DNA from: Akkermansia muciniphila
GTDB taxonomy: Bacteria; Verrucomicrobiota; Verrucomicrobiia; Verrucomicrobiales; Akkermansiaceae
Length of the DNA: 64,000 bases
Direction: 5' to 3'
Assembly (NCBI RefSeq): GCF_030848305.1
Contig: NZ_CP114598.1
Location: forward strand, 1,612,001-1,676,000
This document shows, one piece after another, positions 27,436-37,044 of the stretch; within the stretch, counting starts at the first letter, position 1, and each line of letters starts with the position of its first letter. A program made the position numbers and the translations under genes. The notes below the pieces were generated by a model. That model was given only the letters and a program-made list of their open reading frames with translations. It did no database searches and was not told where the DNA came from.

Positions 27436-28029
27436 ATGATAGCTTTTCTGCGCGGCACGGTGGCGGAATCGTATCCCCAGCGGTTGATCCTGGATGTTCA
27501 TGGGGTGGGGTATGAAGTGATTGTTCCCCTGTCCACGTTTGACAGGCTGAATCCCCTTCCCGGCAGGGAGCTGACGCTGAAGACCTACCTGCATGTCCGG
27601 GAGAACATGCAGGTGCTGTATGGTTTTGCCACGGATGCGGAGAGGGATATCTTCCTGCTGCTGATTGAGCGCGTTTCCGGAATAGGCCCGGCCACGGCGA
27701 TTGCCATTTTGGGGTCCCTGTCCGTGGAGCAGTTCAAGCAGGCGGTTGTGGGCGGAGACGTTTCCGGCATTGCGCGGGCCAAGGGAGTGGGCAAGAAGAC
27801 GGCGGAGCGCATCGTTCTGGAGCTGAAAGACAAGGTGGGCCTGGCCGCCACGTGGGAGGCCCAGGCCCAGGGCGCTACTTCCCAGGCCGCCGGGGACGCG
27901 GAATTGGCGTTGATTGCGCTCGGGTTCAAGCAGACGGAATCCCGCAAGGCGATTGCCGCCCACCTGAAGGAGCATCCGGATGCGGATGTGGACGCGCTGA
28001 TACGCGCCGCCCTGCGCTCCATGAATTGA
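27436..28029 (+). CDS. ruvA: Holliday junction branch migration protein RuvA
   Basis: A 197-residue RuvA. It begins MIAFLRGTVAE, with the OB-fold N-terminal domain (GVGYEVIVPLST, LYGFATDAERDIFLLLI). The two HhH motifs ERVSGIGPATAIAILG and KGVGKKTAERIVLELKD (~73 and ~110) contact the junction. The C-terminal RuvB-contact domain has ALIALGFKQTESRKAI. The ATG at 27436 was chosen because upstream in-frame codons overlap the preceding gene and match no RuvA. ruvB and ruvC are not in the window. Confidence 0.96.
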   Translation: MIAFLRGTVAESYPQRLILDVHGVGYEVIVPLSTFDRLNPLPGRELTLKTYLHVRENMQVLYGFATDAERDIFLLLIERVSGIGPATAIAILGSLSVEQFKQAVVGGDVSGIARAKGVGKKTAERIVLELKDKVGLAATWEAQAQGATSQAAGDAELALIALGFKQTESRKAIAAHLKEHPDADVDALIRAALRSMN

Positions 28030-28159
28030 AGGAGCTTCCTGCATAAGGCGTGTGTGTTTGCAAGTTTTTGATTTTCATGGGGGAGCATGTTCGCCTGAAA
28101 GAGCGTTCCCTGTTTGCGGAAGCTCGGGAGCATACTGCCATGATGGGGGAACAATAGTG

Positions 28160-28188
28160 TTGACGGCTGGTTGAAACATTTCTAAACT
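28160..28188 (+). promoter_or_regulatory. sigma-70-type promoter of gap
   Basis: TTGACG (28160) and TAAACT (28183) are separated by 17 bp, giving a start near 28196 and a ~60-nt leader. Confidence 0.55.
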
Positions 28189-28228
28189 TGCAGCGTCCAT
28201 GGTACTTGAATAAGTCCGGGACTAGTAA

Positions 28229-29281
<1,053 letters not shown>

Positions 29282-29391
29282 GTCCCCTCGGACAACGCTT
29301 GCTCTTCAGTTGCACGACAAGTCTTGCCGTCCGCCTGTTTCAACTCTCCGGCTTTCCTGGCCGGGTTCGCCGGGCGGGCGGGGATTTATCC

Positions 29392-29419
29392 GGGAGGGCA
29401 GAAATGCCCTCCCTTTTTT
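29392..29419 (+). terminator. terminator between gap and pgk
   Basis: GGGAGGGCA and TGCCCTCCC form a perfect 9-bp stem with a GAAA loop and a six-T tail, about 110 bp after gap and 30 bp before pgk. Confidence 0.88.
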
Positions 29420-29448
29420 ATTCATTGAACCAAACAATATAAACCGAT

Positions 29449-30660
29449 ATGGCTAAACTTACTGTTCGCGACCTTGACGCCAAGGGAAAGGAAGTCCTCA
29501 TGCGCGTGGATTTCAACGTCCCTCTCAAGGATGGGGAAATTACCAATGACGCCCGCATCGTGGCCGCTCTCCCCACCATCAAGTTCCTGTTGGACCAGGG
29601 CGCCCGCCTCGTCCTTACCTCTCATCTGGGCCGTCCCAAAAACGAACCCGATCCCGCTTTTTCCCTGAAGCCCGTTGCCGCCCGCCTTTCCGAATTGCTC
29701 GGCAAGGACGTGAAATTCGTCCCCGCCGCCATCGGACCGGAAGCGGAAGCCGCCCGCGCCGCCATGAAAGACGGCGATGTAGTCCTGCTGGAAAATGTCC
29801 GTTTTTATCCCGGTGAAAAGAAAAACGATCCGGAATTCGCCAAGTCCCTGCTGGGCAATGCCACGCTGTTCGTGAACGACGCGTTCGGCACAGCCCACCG
29901 CGCCCACGCTTCCACGGAAGGCGTGACGCATTTTGCGGAAAAGAGCGCCATGGGCTTCCTGATTGAACGTGAACTGGAATATCTGGAAGGCAAGCTGGAA
30001 AACCCGGAAAAGCCCTTTGTGGTGATTATGGGCGGCGCCAAGGTGTCCGACAAGATTGAAGTGCTCTCCAAACTGATGGAGAAGGCTGATACGTTCCTGA
30101 TTGGCGGCGCCATGGCCAACACGTTTTTGGCTGCTGAAGGGTATGACCTGGGCGCTTCCAAGATTGAAGGGGACAAGCTGGACCTGGCCCGGGAAATTCT
30201 GGAGACGGCCAAGGCTAAGGGCGTGAAGTTCCTGCTTCCCGCAGACGTGCGCGTAGCCATGAAGTTTGAAGACGGCGCCGAAACCTTCTGCACGGCTCCC
30301 TTTGCTGAAGGCGGCAAGGTGCCGGAAGGCGGCATGGCCATCGACATCGGCGACAAAGCCATTGAAGAGTTCTCCGCCATCATCAAGGATGCCAGGACCG
30401 TTCTGTGGAACGGCCCGATGGGCGTGTTTGAAATGGACTGCTTCGCCAAGGGAACCAAGGAAGTCGCGGAAGCCCTGGCGGATTCCTCCGCCATTTCCAT
30501 CGTAGGCGGCGGCGATTCCGTGACGGCGGCCAAGAAGTTCAAGGTGCAGGATAAGCTTTCCTTCTGTTCCACGGGCGGAGGCGCTTCCCTGGAACTGCTG
30601 GAAGGCAAGGTTCTTCCCGGTGTGGGAGCCCTGACCGACAAGTGCTGCTGCGGCAAGTAA
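29449..30660 (+). CDS. pgk: phosphoglycerate kinase
   Basis: A 403-residue PGK that transfers phosphate from 1,3-bisphosphoglycerate to ADP. Visible blocks: RVDFNVPLKDGEI, LTSHLGRPKN, ENVRFYPGEKKND, NDAFGTAHRAHAS, VIMGGAKVSDKI, WNGPMGVFE, GGGDSVTAAKKF and STGGGASLELLEGKVLPGV. It ends ...DKCCCGK, again a Cys-Gly-rich tail, close in composition to the tail of the neighbouring GAPDH. Length is otherwise normal (~390). Confidence 0.97.
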   Translation: MAKLTVRDLDAKGKEVLMRVDFNVPLKDGEITNDARIVAALPTIKFLLDQGARLVLTSHLGRPKNEPDPAFSLKPVAARLSELLGKDVKFVPAAIGPEAEAARAAMKDGDVVLLENVRFYPGEKKNDPEFAKSLLGNATLFVNDAFGTAHRAHASTEGVTHFAEKSAMGFLIERELEYLEGKLENPEKPFVVIMGGAKVSDKIEVLSKLMEKADTFLIGGAMANTFLAAEGYDLGASKIEGDKLDLAREILETAKAKGVKFLLPADVRVAMKFEDGAETFCTAPFAEGGKVPEGGMAIDIGDKAIEEFSAIIKDARTVLWNGPMGVFEMDCFAKGTKEVAEALADSSAISIVGGGDSVTAAKKFKVQDKLSFCSTGGGASLELLEGKVLPGVGALTDKCCCGK

Positions 30661-30716
30661 CCGTTTATGGCCGGGCGGATGGTTTTCCGCCCGGCGTTCA
30701 GAATGGTTTTTTCATT

Positions 30717-30748
30717 CCCCGCGCCCGTTTTCGGGCGCGGGGATTTTT
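30717..30748 (+). terminator. Rho-independent terminator of pgk
   Basis: CCCCGCGCCCG and CGGGCGCGGGG form an 11-bp GC-rich stem with a TTTT loop, followed by ATTTTTG. A second hairpin without a T-run lies just upstream (about 30669-30695). Confidence 0.88.
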
Positions 30749-30905
30749 GATTTGCCGGCTTTCATTGAAAAAGAGCCTGGAAATTCTGCGGGTCCGGCGT
30801 TTTGAAGAAGGGGGCATCCCCTCTCATGCCGTCTTTCCGTTCCGGAAAGGAAGACCGTCTTTTTTGAGCTTGCCCTTCATATGGTCCTTGCTAGGCTGAA
30901 TATAT

Positions 30906-31886
30906 ATGAGACTGCTGCATTGTTTTCTGGCTGCCCTTTGGTGGTGTTCTCCCGCGCCGGCTGAGGACATTTCCGCTGCGGAGAAGGCGGAATATGGCGG
31001 GTATCCCGGACGGTACGTGCTTTTGGATTCTTCCTCACGGGACCGGCAGAGCCTGTCCACTCCCGTAGCTGTCTATGTCCATGACAATGGGGTGGAAGCA
31101 GCTCTTATTGGCGCTATTCATGTGGCGGAGCCGGAATATTATGACCGGCTGAACAAGTTGTTCGGCAGGTACGACGTGCTGCTTTTTGAAATGGTTGGCG
31201 GGGAGGGGCTCCGGCGGGAGGAGGAGTTGCGCCGCAGGATAGACCGCAGCAAGCCGCTGGGGGGACTGACGCTGGAAGAGGCGCGGGAATGGAACCGGAT
31301 TGTGGAATGGAGGAAGAAAGGCGAGCAGGAAGAAAAATCTTTTCTGATGGGGCTGCTGGGGGGCGCCTACCAGGAATTGAGCGACATGCTGGGGCTTCAG
31401 ACCCAGCGTCAGGGCATTGATTATTCCGCAGCTCATTTCGTCCATGCGGACATGACGATGGATGAATTCCGCAAGGCGCAGGCCAGGAAGGGTGAAAGCA
31501 TCGCCGGCCTGATGCTTAAATCCGTTTTGTCCTCTCTGGTGGAGAAAACCGGGGCGAACCGGGCCGATGAATGGGGGCTGATGGCGGATTTCCTGGCCGG
31601 AAATAAAACGGGGCTGAAGAATAAGCTGATGGGCATGATGGCCAATGCTCCTCATGATTTGGAGGATACCGTGATTCTGGAAGGACGGAATGCCAAGTGC
31701 ATGGAAGTGTTTGACTATTGGAGCGGCAAAGGGGTGCGCAGGATAGGCATTTTTTACGGAGCGGCACATCTTCCCGGTCTGCACGGCGCGCTTCTGGAAC
31801 GCGGATACCGTCTCCGGGAGGTGCGCTGGCTTCCGGCGTGGAGCACTAAGGAAGAGCGCGCGGACGGGCAGAGCGGGGAAGCCTGA
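30906..31886 (+). CDS. TraB/GumN family secreted protein
   Basis: A 326-residue protein with a short signal peptide (LLHCFLAALWWCSPAPA). Family features are ALIGAIHVAEPEYYDRL (~65), LLFEMVGGEG (~90), an ILEGRNAKCMEVF block (~257) and GIFYGAAHLPGLH (~277), the conserved GxxH, E and R-N positions of TraB/GumN/PrgY. Members are thought to be metal-dependent hydrolases or pheromone-handling proteins; no activity can be assigned here. It is a single-gene unit between two terminators. Confidence 0.82.
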   Translation: MRLLHCFLAALWWCSPAPAEDISAAEKAEYGGYPGRYVLLDSSSRDRQSLSTPVAVYVHDNGVEAALIGAIHVAEPEYYDRLNKLFGRYDVLLFEMVGGEGLRREEELRRRIDRSKPLGGLTLEEAREWNRIVEWRKKGEQEEKSFLMGLLGGAYQELSDMLGLQTQRQGIDYSAAHFVHADMTMDEFRKAQARKGESIAGLMLKSVLSSLVEKTGANRADEWGLMADFLAGNKTGLKNKLMGMMANAPHDLEDTVILEGRNAKCMEVFDYWSGKGVRRIGIFYGAAHLPGLHGALLERGYRLREVRWLPAWSTKEERADGQSGEA

Positions 31887-31966
31887 TTTTTGTTCCGCCT
31901 TTACCGGTTTTTCCGGAGCGGACGGAGCAACGGCGGATAAACATGGTTTTCCGCCGCGCCGCGCCT

Positions 31967-32005
31967 TAAAAAAAGGGAGAAAAAGAGGGAGTTCCTTTTT
32001 CTCCC
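31967..32005 (-). terminator. Rho-independent terminator of the GH97 gene
   Basis: Read on the minus strand, GGGAGAAAAAG and CTTTTTCTCCC form an 11-bp stem followed by seven T residues, 35 bp beyond the GH97 stop. Confidence 0.85.
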
Positions 32006-32039
32006 TGGGGCAGGATGTCCGCTTGCCGGGGAGGAGGAA

Positions 32040-33974
32040 CTACTTTTCAGCAGGAGTCAGTCGGGCGATCCCTCCGCCTTTGATACGCATGGTAAAGGAA
32101 AGAGCATTTTCGGAAGCGGCTTTCCGGGTTTCTACGCTCCAACCGTCATTTTTTTCCGCCAGATCCCGGAGAATAGTGGCCCGGTACGCCGTGTTTTTGT
32201 CCAGGAAATCCAGAGGAATGGAAATGGTGCGCTCCCTGTCGTCTCCGTTCATCAGAGCGATATACCATTGGTTCCCTGATCGCCGGGCGAAGGCGGCGCA
32301 TTTCCCGATGGCGGACGGCGGCAGGACGACGGTTTCATCCCATACGGAAGGGATGTTCCGGACAACTTCCCGTTCAGGAGAACCCTTCGGAAAAGCAGCT
32401 TCCATGTCCGCAGGGTTGGAGACCCAGTGGAGAATGGGGGATGTGTAAATGATGTTGGCCGCCATTTGGAGGGCCCAGGAAGAGCCGCGCAGCTTGGGGC
32501 CGTGGCCGAAGTAGCCTCCCGTGAAATCGGCGTGGCCGGAAACCAGGCGGGTGAAGGGCAGCGCGCAGTAATGCTGCCCGCCGATGGAGCTCCAGATGTT
32601 CTGTTCTCCGCCGTGAATGCCTTCCCGGCTCATTTCGTGCGGCCAGGAGCGTTCCTCCCCCGTAGGGGTGTTGGCCCCGTGGAAGTTGACCATAAGCTTG
32701 TTTTTCGCCAGGTTCTCCGCGACGGCGTCGTAGAAGGCCAGGCGCTTCTGGGAGGCGGAGTCCATGAAGTCTATCTTGAGCCCTTTGATGCCCGTTTTGG
32801 CGAGCGTGCTGAAAAAGCTGCGCATGTTTTCCCAGTTATTGGAAGGGTTGTTGACGTCTGACCACCGTACCCATACCCAAATGCCTACATTTTTACCGGC
32901 GGCGTAGCTGACCAGTCTGGTCAATTTATCCATGCTTTCTGACAGGGATGGCCCCCATTTTTTCCACCCTTCGTCAACGAGGTGGTATTCCCAGCCGAAT
33001 TCGGCAGCCATATCGACAAAAGCGTATTGGTCGTTTTCCAGGACGTTCCCGCGGTCCCACCAGGTCCAGGTAGAGCGGCCCGGCCTGATCCAGGAGGCTT
33101 TGGAGCCTTCCGGAAAAAAGTTCCTGTCCGGTTCCGGAGCCAGGGAAGGGATGAGGTCATTCCGGACCAGGCCGTTAAGGTCGTCATTCACCAGGATGAC
33201 GCGCCAGGGCATTTCCGCGGATGAAGGGGCGGAAAAGCCGCCAGGGTCCTGAAAATATACCGTACGGCACACGCCATCCTGAAGGGAGAATTTGATGCCG
33301 CTCCATTGTCTGTTGAAGTTGGCGGCTTCCTGGATGAGTGCAACTCCTCCATCCGGCAGTTCCACCGTAACCGGCATGGTGCGGATATAGCTGCGGGGAT
33401 TACCGGGATCTTTTTTGAAATCCGTTATTCTGGAAGGAGTCCAGATCCCCTCGCAGGGACCCAGCGCGGCGGCTGCGTCCTGGGTCCACAGGACAGTTTT
33501 TTCCGGAAAGGCGAAGGCGGTTTTTTCTTCACTGATGTTCAACGAGGGCGCATTCTTTACGTCCTCCGTCCATTCATAGCGGAAGGCGACTCCGTTGTTG
33601 AAGATGCGGGCGCGCAGCCGGAGGGAGGAGTTGTTCCCGGAAACCACATATTCATTGAAACGGACGGAGGCGGAAGGGTATTTGCCGCGCGTTTCGAAGG
33701 TGTCGCAAACGTTGTTTTTCACTTTTTCCACGTTCCATTCCGTGACGCCTCCGGCAACGTCTTTCCCATTCACGACGATGCCCAGACTGGATGGTTCTAG
33801 AACCGTTTTGCCGCCTTTTTTCAGGGAATGAGCGGCCTGGCCACCCGCATGGAGCATCCAGGACAGCTGCCCGTCCGGAGATGGCAGAGTGGCGTGCGTT
33901 TCCGCCGCCTGTCCTGCGCCCGGCAGGAGGCATCCTGCCATACCGCTGATGATGAAGAGAGATTTTATAAGCAT
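32040..33974 (-). CDS. secreted glycoside hydrolase family 97 (alpha-galactosidase/alpha-glucosidase group)
   Basis: A 644-residue secreted enzyme (signal peptide with SLFIISGMAGCLLPGAGQA). It has the GH97 plan: an N-terminal beta-sandwich with SPDGQL and GNNSSLRLRARIFNNGVAFRY, shortened here to RARIFNNGVAFRYEW, then a (beta/alpha)8 domain with TWTWWDRGN, EYHLVDEGW, GIWVWVRWSD, GLKIDFMDS and LMVNFHGANTPTG. The Asp in GLKIDFMDS lies where retaining GH97 alpha-galactosidases have their nucleophile; inverting SusB-type enzymes lack it. I therefore lean to a retaining alpha-galactosidase. The periplasmic location fits mucin-glycan or plant-sugar use. It is a single-gene unit. Confidence 0.88.
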   Translation of the reverse strand: MLIKSLFIISGMAGCLLPGAGQAAETHATLPSPDGQLSWMLHAGGQAAHSLKKGGKTVLEPSSLGIVVNGKDVAGGVTEWNVEKVKNNVCDTFETRGKYPSASVRFNEYVVSGNNSSLRLRARIFNNGVAFRYEWTEDVKNAPSLNISEEKTAFAFPEKTVLWTQDAAAALGPCEGIWTPSRITDFKKDPGNPRSYIRTMPVTVELPDGGVALIQEAANFNRQWSGIKFSLQDGVCRTVYFQDPGGFSAPSSAEMPWRVILVNDDLNGLVRNDLIPSLAPEPDRNFFPEGSKASWIRPGRSTWTWWDRGNVLENDQYAFVDMAAEFGWEYHLVDEGWKKWGPSLSESMDKLTRLVSYAAGKNVGIWVWVRWSDVNNPSNNWENMRSFFSTLAKTGIKGLKIDFMDSASQKRLAFYDAVAENLAKNKLMVNFHGANTPTGEERSWPHEMSREGIHGGEQNIWSSIGGQHYCALPFTRLVSGHADFTGGYFGHGPKLRGSSWALQMAANIIYTSPILHWVSNPADMEAAFPKGSPEREVVRNIPSVWDETVVLPPSAIGKCAAFARRSGNQWYIALMNGDDRERTISIPLDFLDKNTAYRATILRDLAEKNDGWSVETRKAASENALSFTMRIKGGGIARLTPAEK

Positions 33975-34171
33975 ATTTTTACCGGAATACGTCCGTTGTT
34001 GTCCGGTTATTACAAAATTACATTTTTGAGGGGAGGCGTCCGAAAATTTTTCCTCCGGAAAGGCCGGGATGGTCCTCCTGCCGGGCTCCGGGCTGCTCTC
34101 CGGTCCGCTTCATGGAAGGCGGGAGCCGAATGGGGAGATGGAAGATAACGATATTTTATTTCCTGTTCAAT

Positions 34172-36886
34172 ATGTTATGGAGAAATAGCGGAAACAGTGG
34201 CAGTCAGAATAATAATCTTTACAAAGCTGCCGGGAAAAATAATAATGGCGCTACTGATAGGACGGTAGCGATGGGAAGTGACGGCTCAGACAGAGAACCC
34301 GGTTTTCACCATGCGGAAATTCCGGGCAAAGATGCCCGTCCGCATAGTGCTTCCGAACATGAATCCAAATTGACTCCTCCCGAGTCCTGGGATGAGTCTT
34401 CCGTTTATTCCAAGGAACTCCCGGACGGAGCGACGTTGGGGCATTATAAGATTTTGAAGGTGCTGGGAAGCGGCGGGTTCGGAATTACTTATCTGGTCCG
34501 CGATATGATGTTGAAGAGGAAAGTGGTTCTGAAAGAAAATTTCCCCTCCACCTATGCCTACAGGGATCCGTTTACGGGGCGCGTAGTTCCCAATAACGGA
34601 AATGACGCCGAGTCTTTCAAATGGACGCTTTCCAACTTTTTGAATGAGGCCCGCATTCTTGCGAGGCTGGATTCCCCCAGCATCGTCCGGGTGCTTTCCA
34701 TCTTTGAGTGTAACGGAACGGCTTATTTCTCCATGGATTATATTCAGGGGCTTCCCCTGGATTATCTGGGAGAGCAACAGCTGCTGGACGGGAACTGTTA
34801 CTCCGAACCCAAGTTGAAGGGACTGCTGGTGCACATCCTCCAGACTTTGGACTACCTGCATAAAAAGGGGATTTGCCACAGGGATATCAAGCCGGGGAAT
34901 ATCCTGCTTACGCAGGCAGGGAATCCCGTGCTCATTGACTTTGGCGCGTCACGCCATATAGAGAACAATTATACTCAGACTGTTCTGGCGACTCATGGGT
35001 TTTCTTCTCCGGAACAGGCTCTGGGCAGGAAAGATTTGGGGCCCTGGAGTGACCTTTATTCCCTGGGCGCCACGTTTTATTCCCTGCTGAAGGGCGTTGC
35101 GCCGCCCAGAGGGGAGGAACGGCTGGTCAACGACACCATGCAGCCGCTGGCCGCCTCCTCTGAGCTTTTCGCCAATTATTCGAGGAAGTTTCTGAAAACC
35201 ATAGACAAGGCCCTCTCCCCCCAGGTAGAAGACCGTTATAAGTCCGCGGAAGCGTGGATTAAGGATCTGGGAGTTGATGGAGGCGCCATTTCAACTATTC
35301 AGTTTTCTCCTGAGGAGTTCAAGTCCGCCCGCAAGCGTTTTTTCAATCTGTTTGCCTTATCCTCTTCCCGCTTCATGTCGAAAGGGCAGGAAAAATGGGA
35401 GACGGGCTGGAAGAGGATATTTGGAGGTTTTCTTGTTATCGGCCTTCTTGGCGCGGCTCTGGGCTACTTTGTTTATGACTGGGGAAAGAAGTCGGATGAG
35501 GGAGATTTTACCAGCATCATGTCCACGGCCATTCCCCAGATTATTTCAGAGTCAAGGGATGTGTCATTTCTGAGATCCATGGATCATTTTGACGTCAGGC
35601 TGGACAGTCCGTCTTTATCGCGTCACGCCCTTCCATCCGTGCTGCCCGACCGCTTTTCCCTCGTATGCGTTCATTTGAGGGCGCTTCAGGAAGACAAGAT
35701 GTGCCCGCCCCTGTATCTGACCATACGTGATGAGGACGGGAAACTGGTTTCCCGGTCGTTTAACGGCTTTTCCTTCACCTTGATTGAAAGCCCGACGCTT
35801 ACCGGCTTCCGCTTTGTGGATCTTCCGGCGCTGGAGGTGGATGTCCCTTACAGGTTCAGTTTTGAGACCAAGGATAATGTTCCCCATCCGCTGAAGATTG
35901 TTTCTTCCCAGGTTTCGACTTTGGAAAGCGGGAAAGCCCTGAAGCCCCATTTCAGATTCATTTGCACGGCGTATAATCCTGAGGTGAAAGCTTCGCTGGA
36001 CAGTCCGGAGAACAGAAAGATCCGGGAAATGCTTCTCGCTTCCCGGAAAAGGAACCGCACGGAAATCGATTCCATCGTGCTGACGGAACAGGAGAAGATC
36101 CAGTTGAAGAAATTCGCCAAGGCCGGATATCCTGCCGCCCAGTATAAAATGGCCCGCCTTATTTTTGAACGGGATGGAAAATACGGTCAGGAAGGGGGCG
36201 TCTGGCTTTACAAGGCGGCCATGGGCGGCTTTATTGTGGCTCAGCGGGATCTGGCGTTTCTTCTTATAGGCGGGAAGGAGTTTTTCCCGGATCTGCTTCA
36301 GTGCCCGGTCAGCCTGTCCCAGAATTATTCCCAGGCGGTGGATTTGCTTTTGATGTCTTTTATGGCGCAGGAGCCTTCCGTCCTGTATATGCTGGGCATT
36401 TTGTATTCCCAGGGATGGGGAGTGGATTACTCCGCGGATATGGTCAGGAGGGTGTCCAAGCTGCTGGCGGGTTCCGGTTACGATTTGTCGCGCCTCACTT
36501 TGTCGGCTCCCATTTTAGCCCATTGGGAGCTTCTGGGACAGCAGGAGAGAGCTTATACGCGGATGCGCTGCACCGTTCCCGGCAGGAAGATAAATCAATT
36601 TTCAGGGGTGCGTCTGGTTCGGACTTCCAAGGAGGGAGGAAGCTGCCTGATTGACAAGGTGATCCTTTTGAGGGACGGGCAGGAAGTGATGTCCCGTTCT
36701 TTCTATAAGGATCTTATCTGGGAATCTCCTGTTCTGGAGGTGCCCATGAACATGGAAGATTACGCGAAGGATGTGGATGATTCCGAGTGGTCGATCGAAG
36801 TGATCATGGCTCCGGCCAATACGTCCGGCATCATGGAAATGATGAAAAAGAAGGAGCTTTCCGGCGAGAAAGAGCCGCAGGGCTGA
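34172..36886 (+). CDS. membrane Ser/Thr protein kinase with Sel1-like C-terminal region
   Basis: Starting at the ATG at 34172 the product has 904 residues. A Gly/Asn-rich N terminus is followed by a Hanks-type kinase domain (~88-370) with GSGGFGITYLVRD, VVLKENFP (the ATP-site Lys), HRDIKPGNILL and LIDFGASRH. The activation-loop end reads GFSSPEQAL. One TM helix (~417-437, FLVIGLLGAALGYFVYDW) leads to a ~460-residue extracytoplasmic part. Its second half has Sel1/TPR-like units (AGYPAAQYKMARLIFE, YMLGILYSQGWGVDY). Catalytic residues are intact. Starts at 34112 and 34271 are alternatives. Confidence 0.85.
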   Translation: MLWRNSGNSGSQNNNLYKAAGKNNNGATDRTVAMGSDGSDREPGFHHAEIPGKDARPHSASEHESKLTPPESWDESSVYSKELPDGATLGHYKILKVLGSGGFGITYLVRDMMLKRKVVLKENFPSTYAYRDPFTGRVVPNNGNDAESFKWTLSNFLNEARILARLDSPSIVRVLSIFECNGTAYFSMDYIQGLPLDYLGEQQLLDGNCYSEPKLKGLLVHILQTLDYLHKKGICHRDIKPGNILLTQAGNPVLIDFGASRHIENNYTQTVLATHGFSSPEQALGRKDLGPWSDLYSLGATFYSLLKGVAPPRGEERLVNDTMQPLAASSELFANYSRKFLKTIDKALSPQVEDRYKSAEAWIKDLGVDGGAISTIQFSPEEFKSARKRFFNLFALSSSRFMSKGQEKWETGWKRIFGGFLVIGLLGAALGYFVYDWGKKSDEGDFTSIMSTAIPQIISESRDVSFLRSMDHFDVRLDSPSLSRHALPSVLPDRFSLVCVHLRALQEDKMCPPLYLTIRDEDGKLVSRSFNGFSFTLIESPTLTGFRFVDLPALEVDVPYRFSFETKDNVPHPLKIVSSQVSTLESGKALKPHFRFICTAYNPEVKASLDSPENRKIREMLLASRKRNRTEIDSIVLTEQEKIQLKKFAKAGYPAAQYKMARLIFERDGKYGQEGGVWLYKAAMGGFIVAQRDLAFLLIGGKEFFPDLLQCPVSLSQNYSQAVDLLLMSFMAQEPSVLYMLGILYSQGWGVDYSADMVRRVSKLLAGSGYDLSRLTLSAPILAHWELLGQQERAYTRMRCTVPGRKINQFSGVRLVRTSKEGGSCLIDKVILLRDGQEVMSRSFYKDLIWESPVLEVPMNMEDYAKDVDDSEWSIEVIMAPANTSGIMEMMKKKELSGEKEPQG

Positions 36887-37044
36887 CGGAAAGGCCGCGG
36901 CGGGCTGCCGGTTGTACCGGTTCATATGCAAGTTTCATGTTCCCGCCGGAAGCGTGGCCCTGGCATGGCAAAGGCGGGAGCCGGTGTTACGGGGGGATGA
37001 TGTTTCCCTTGGACAGGTCCGGCCCGGGGATGGCCGCAGCGGCG

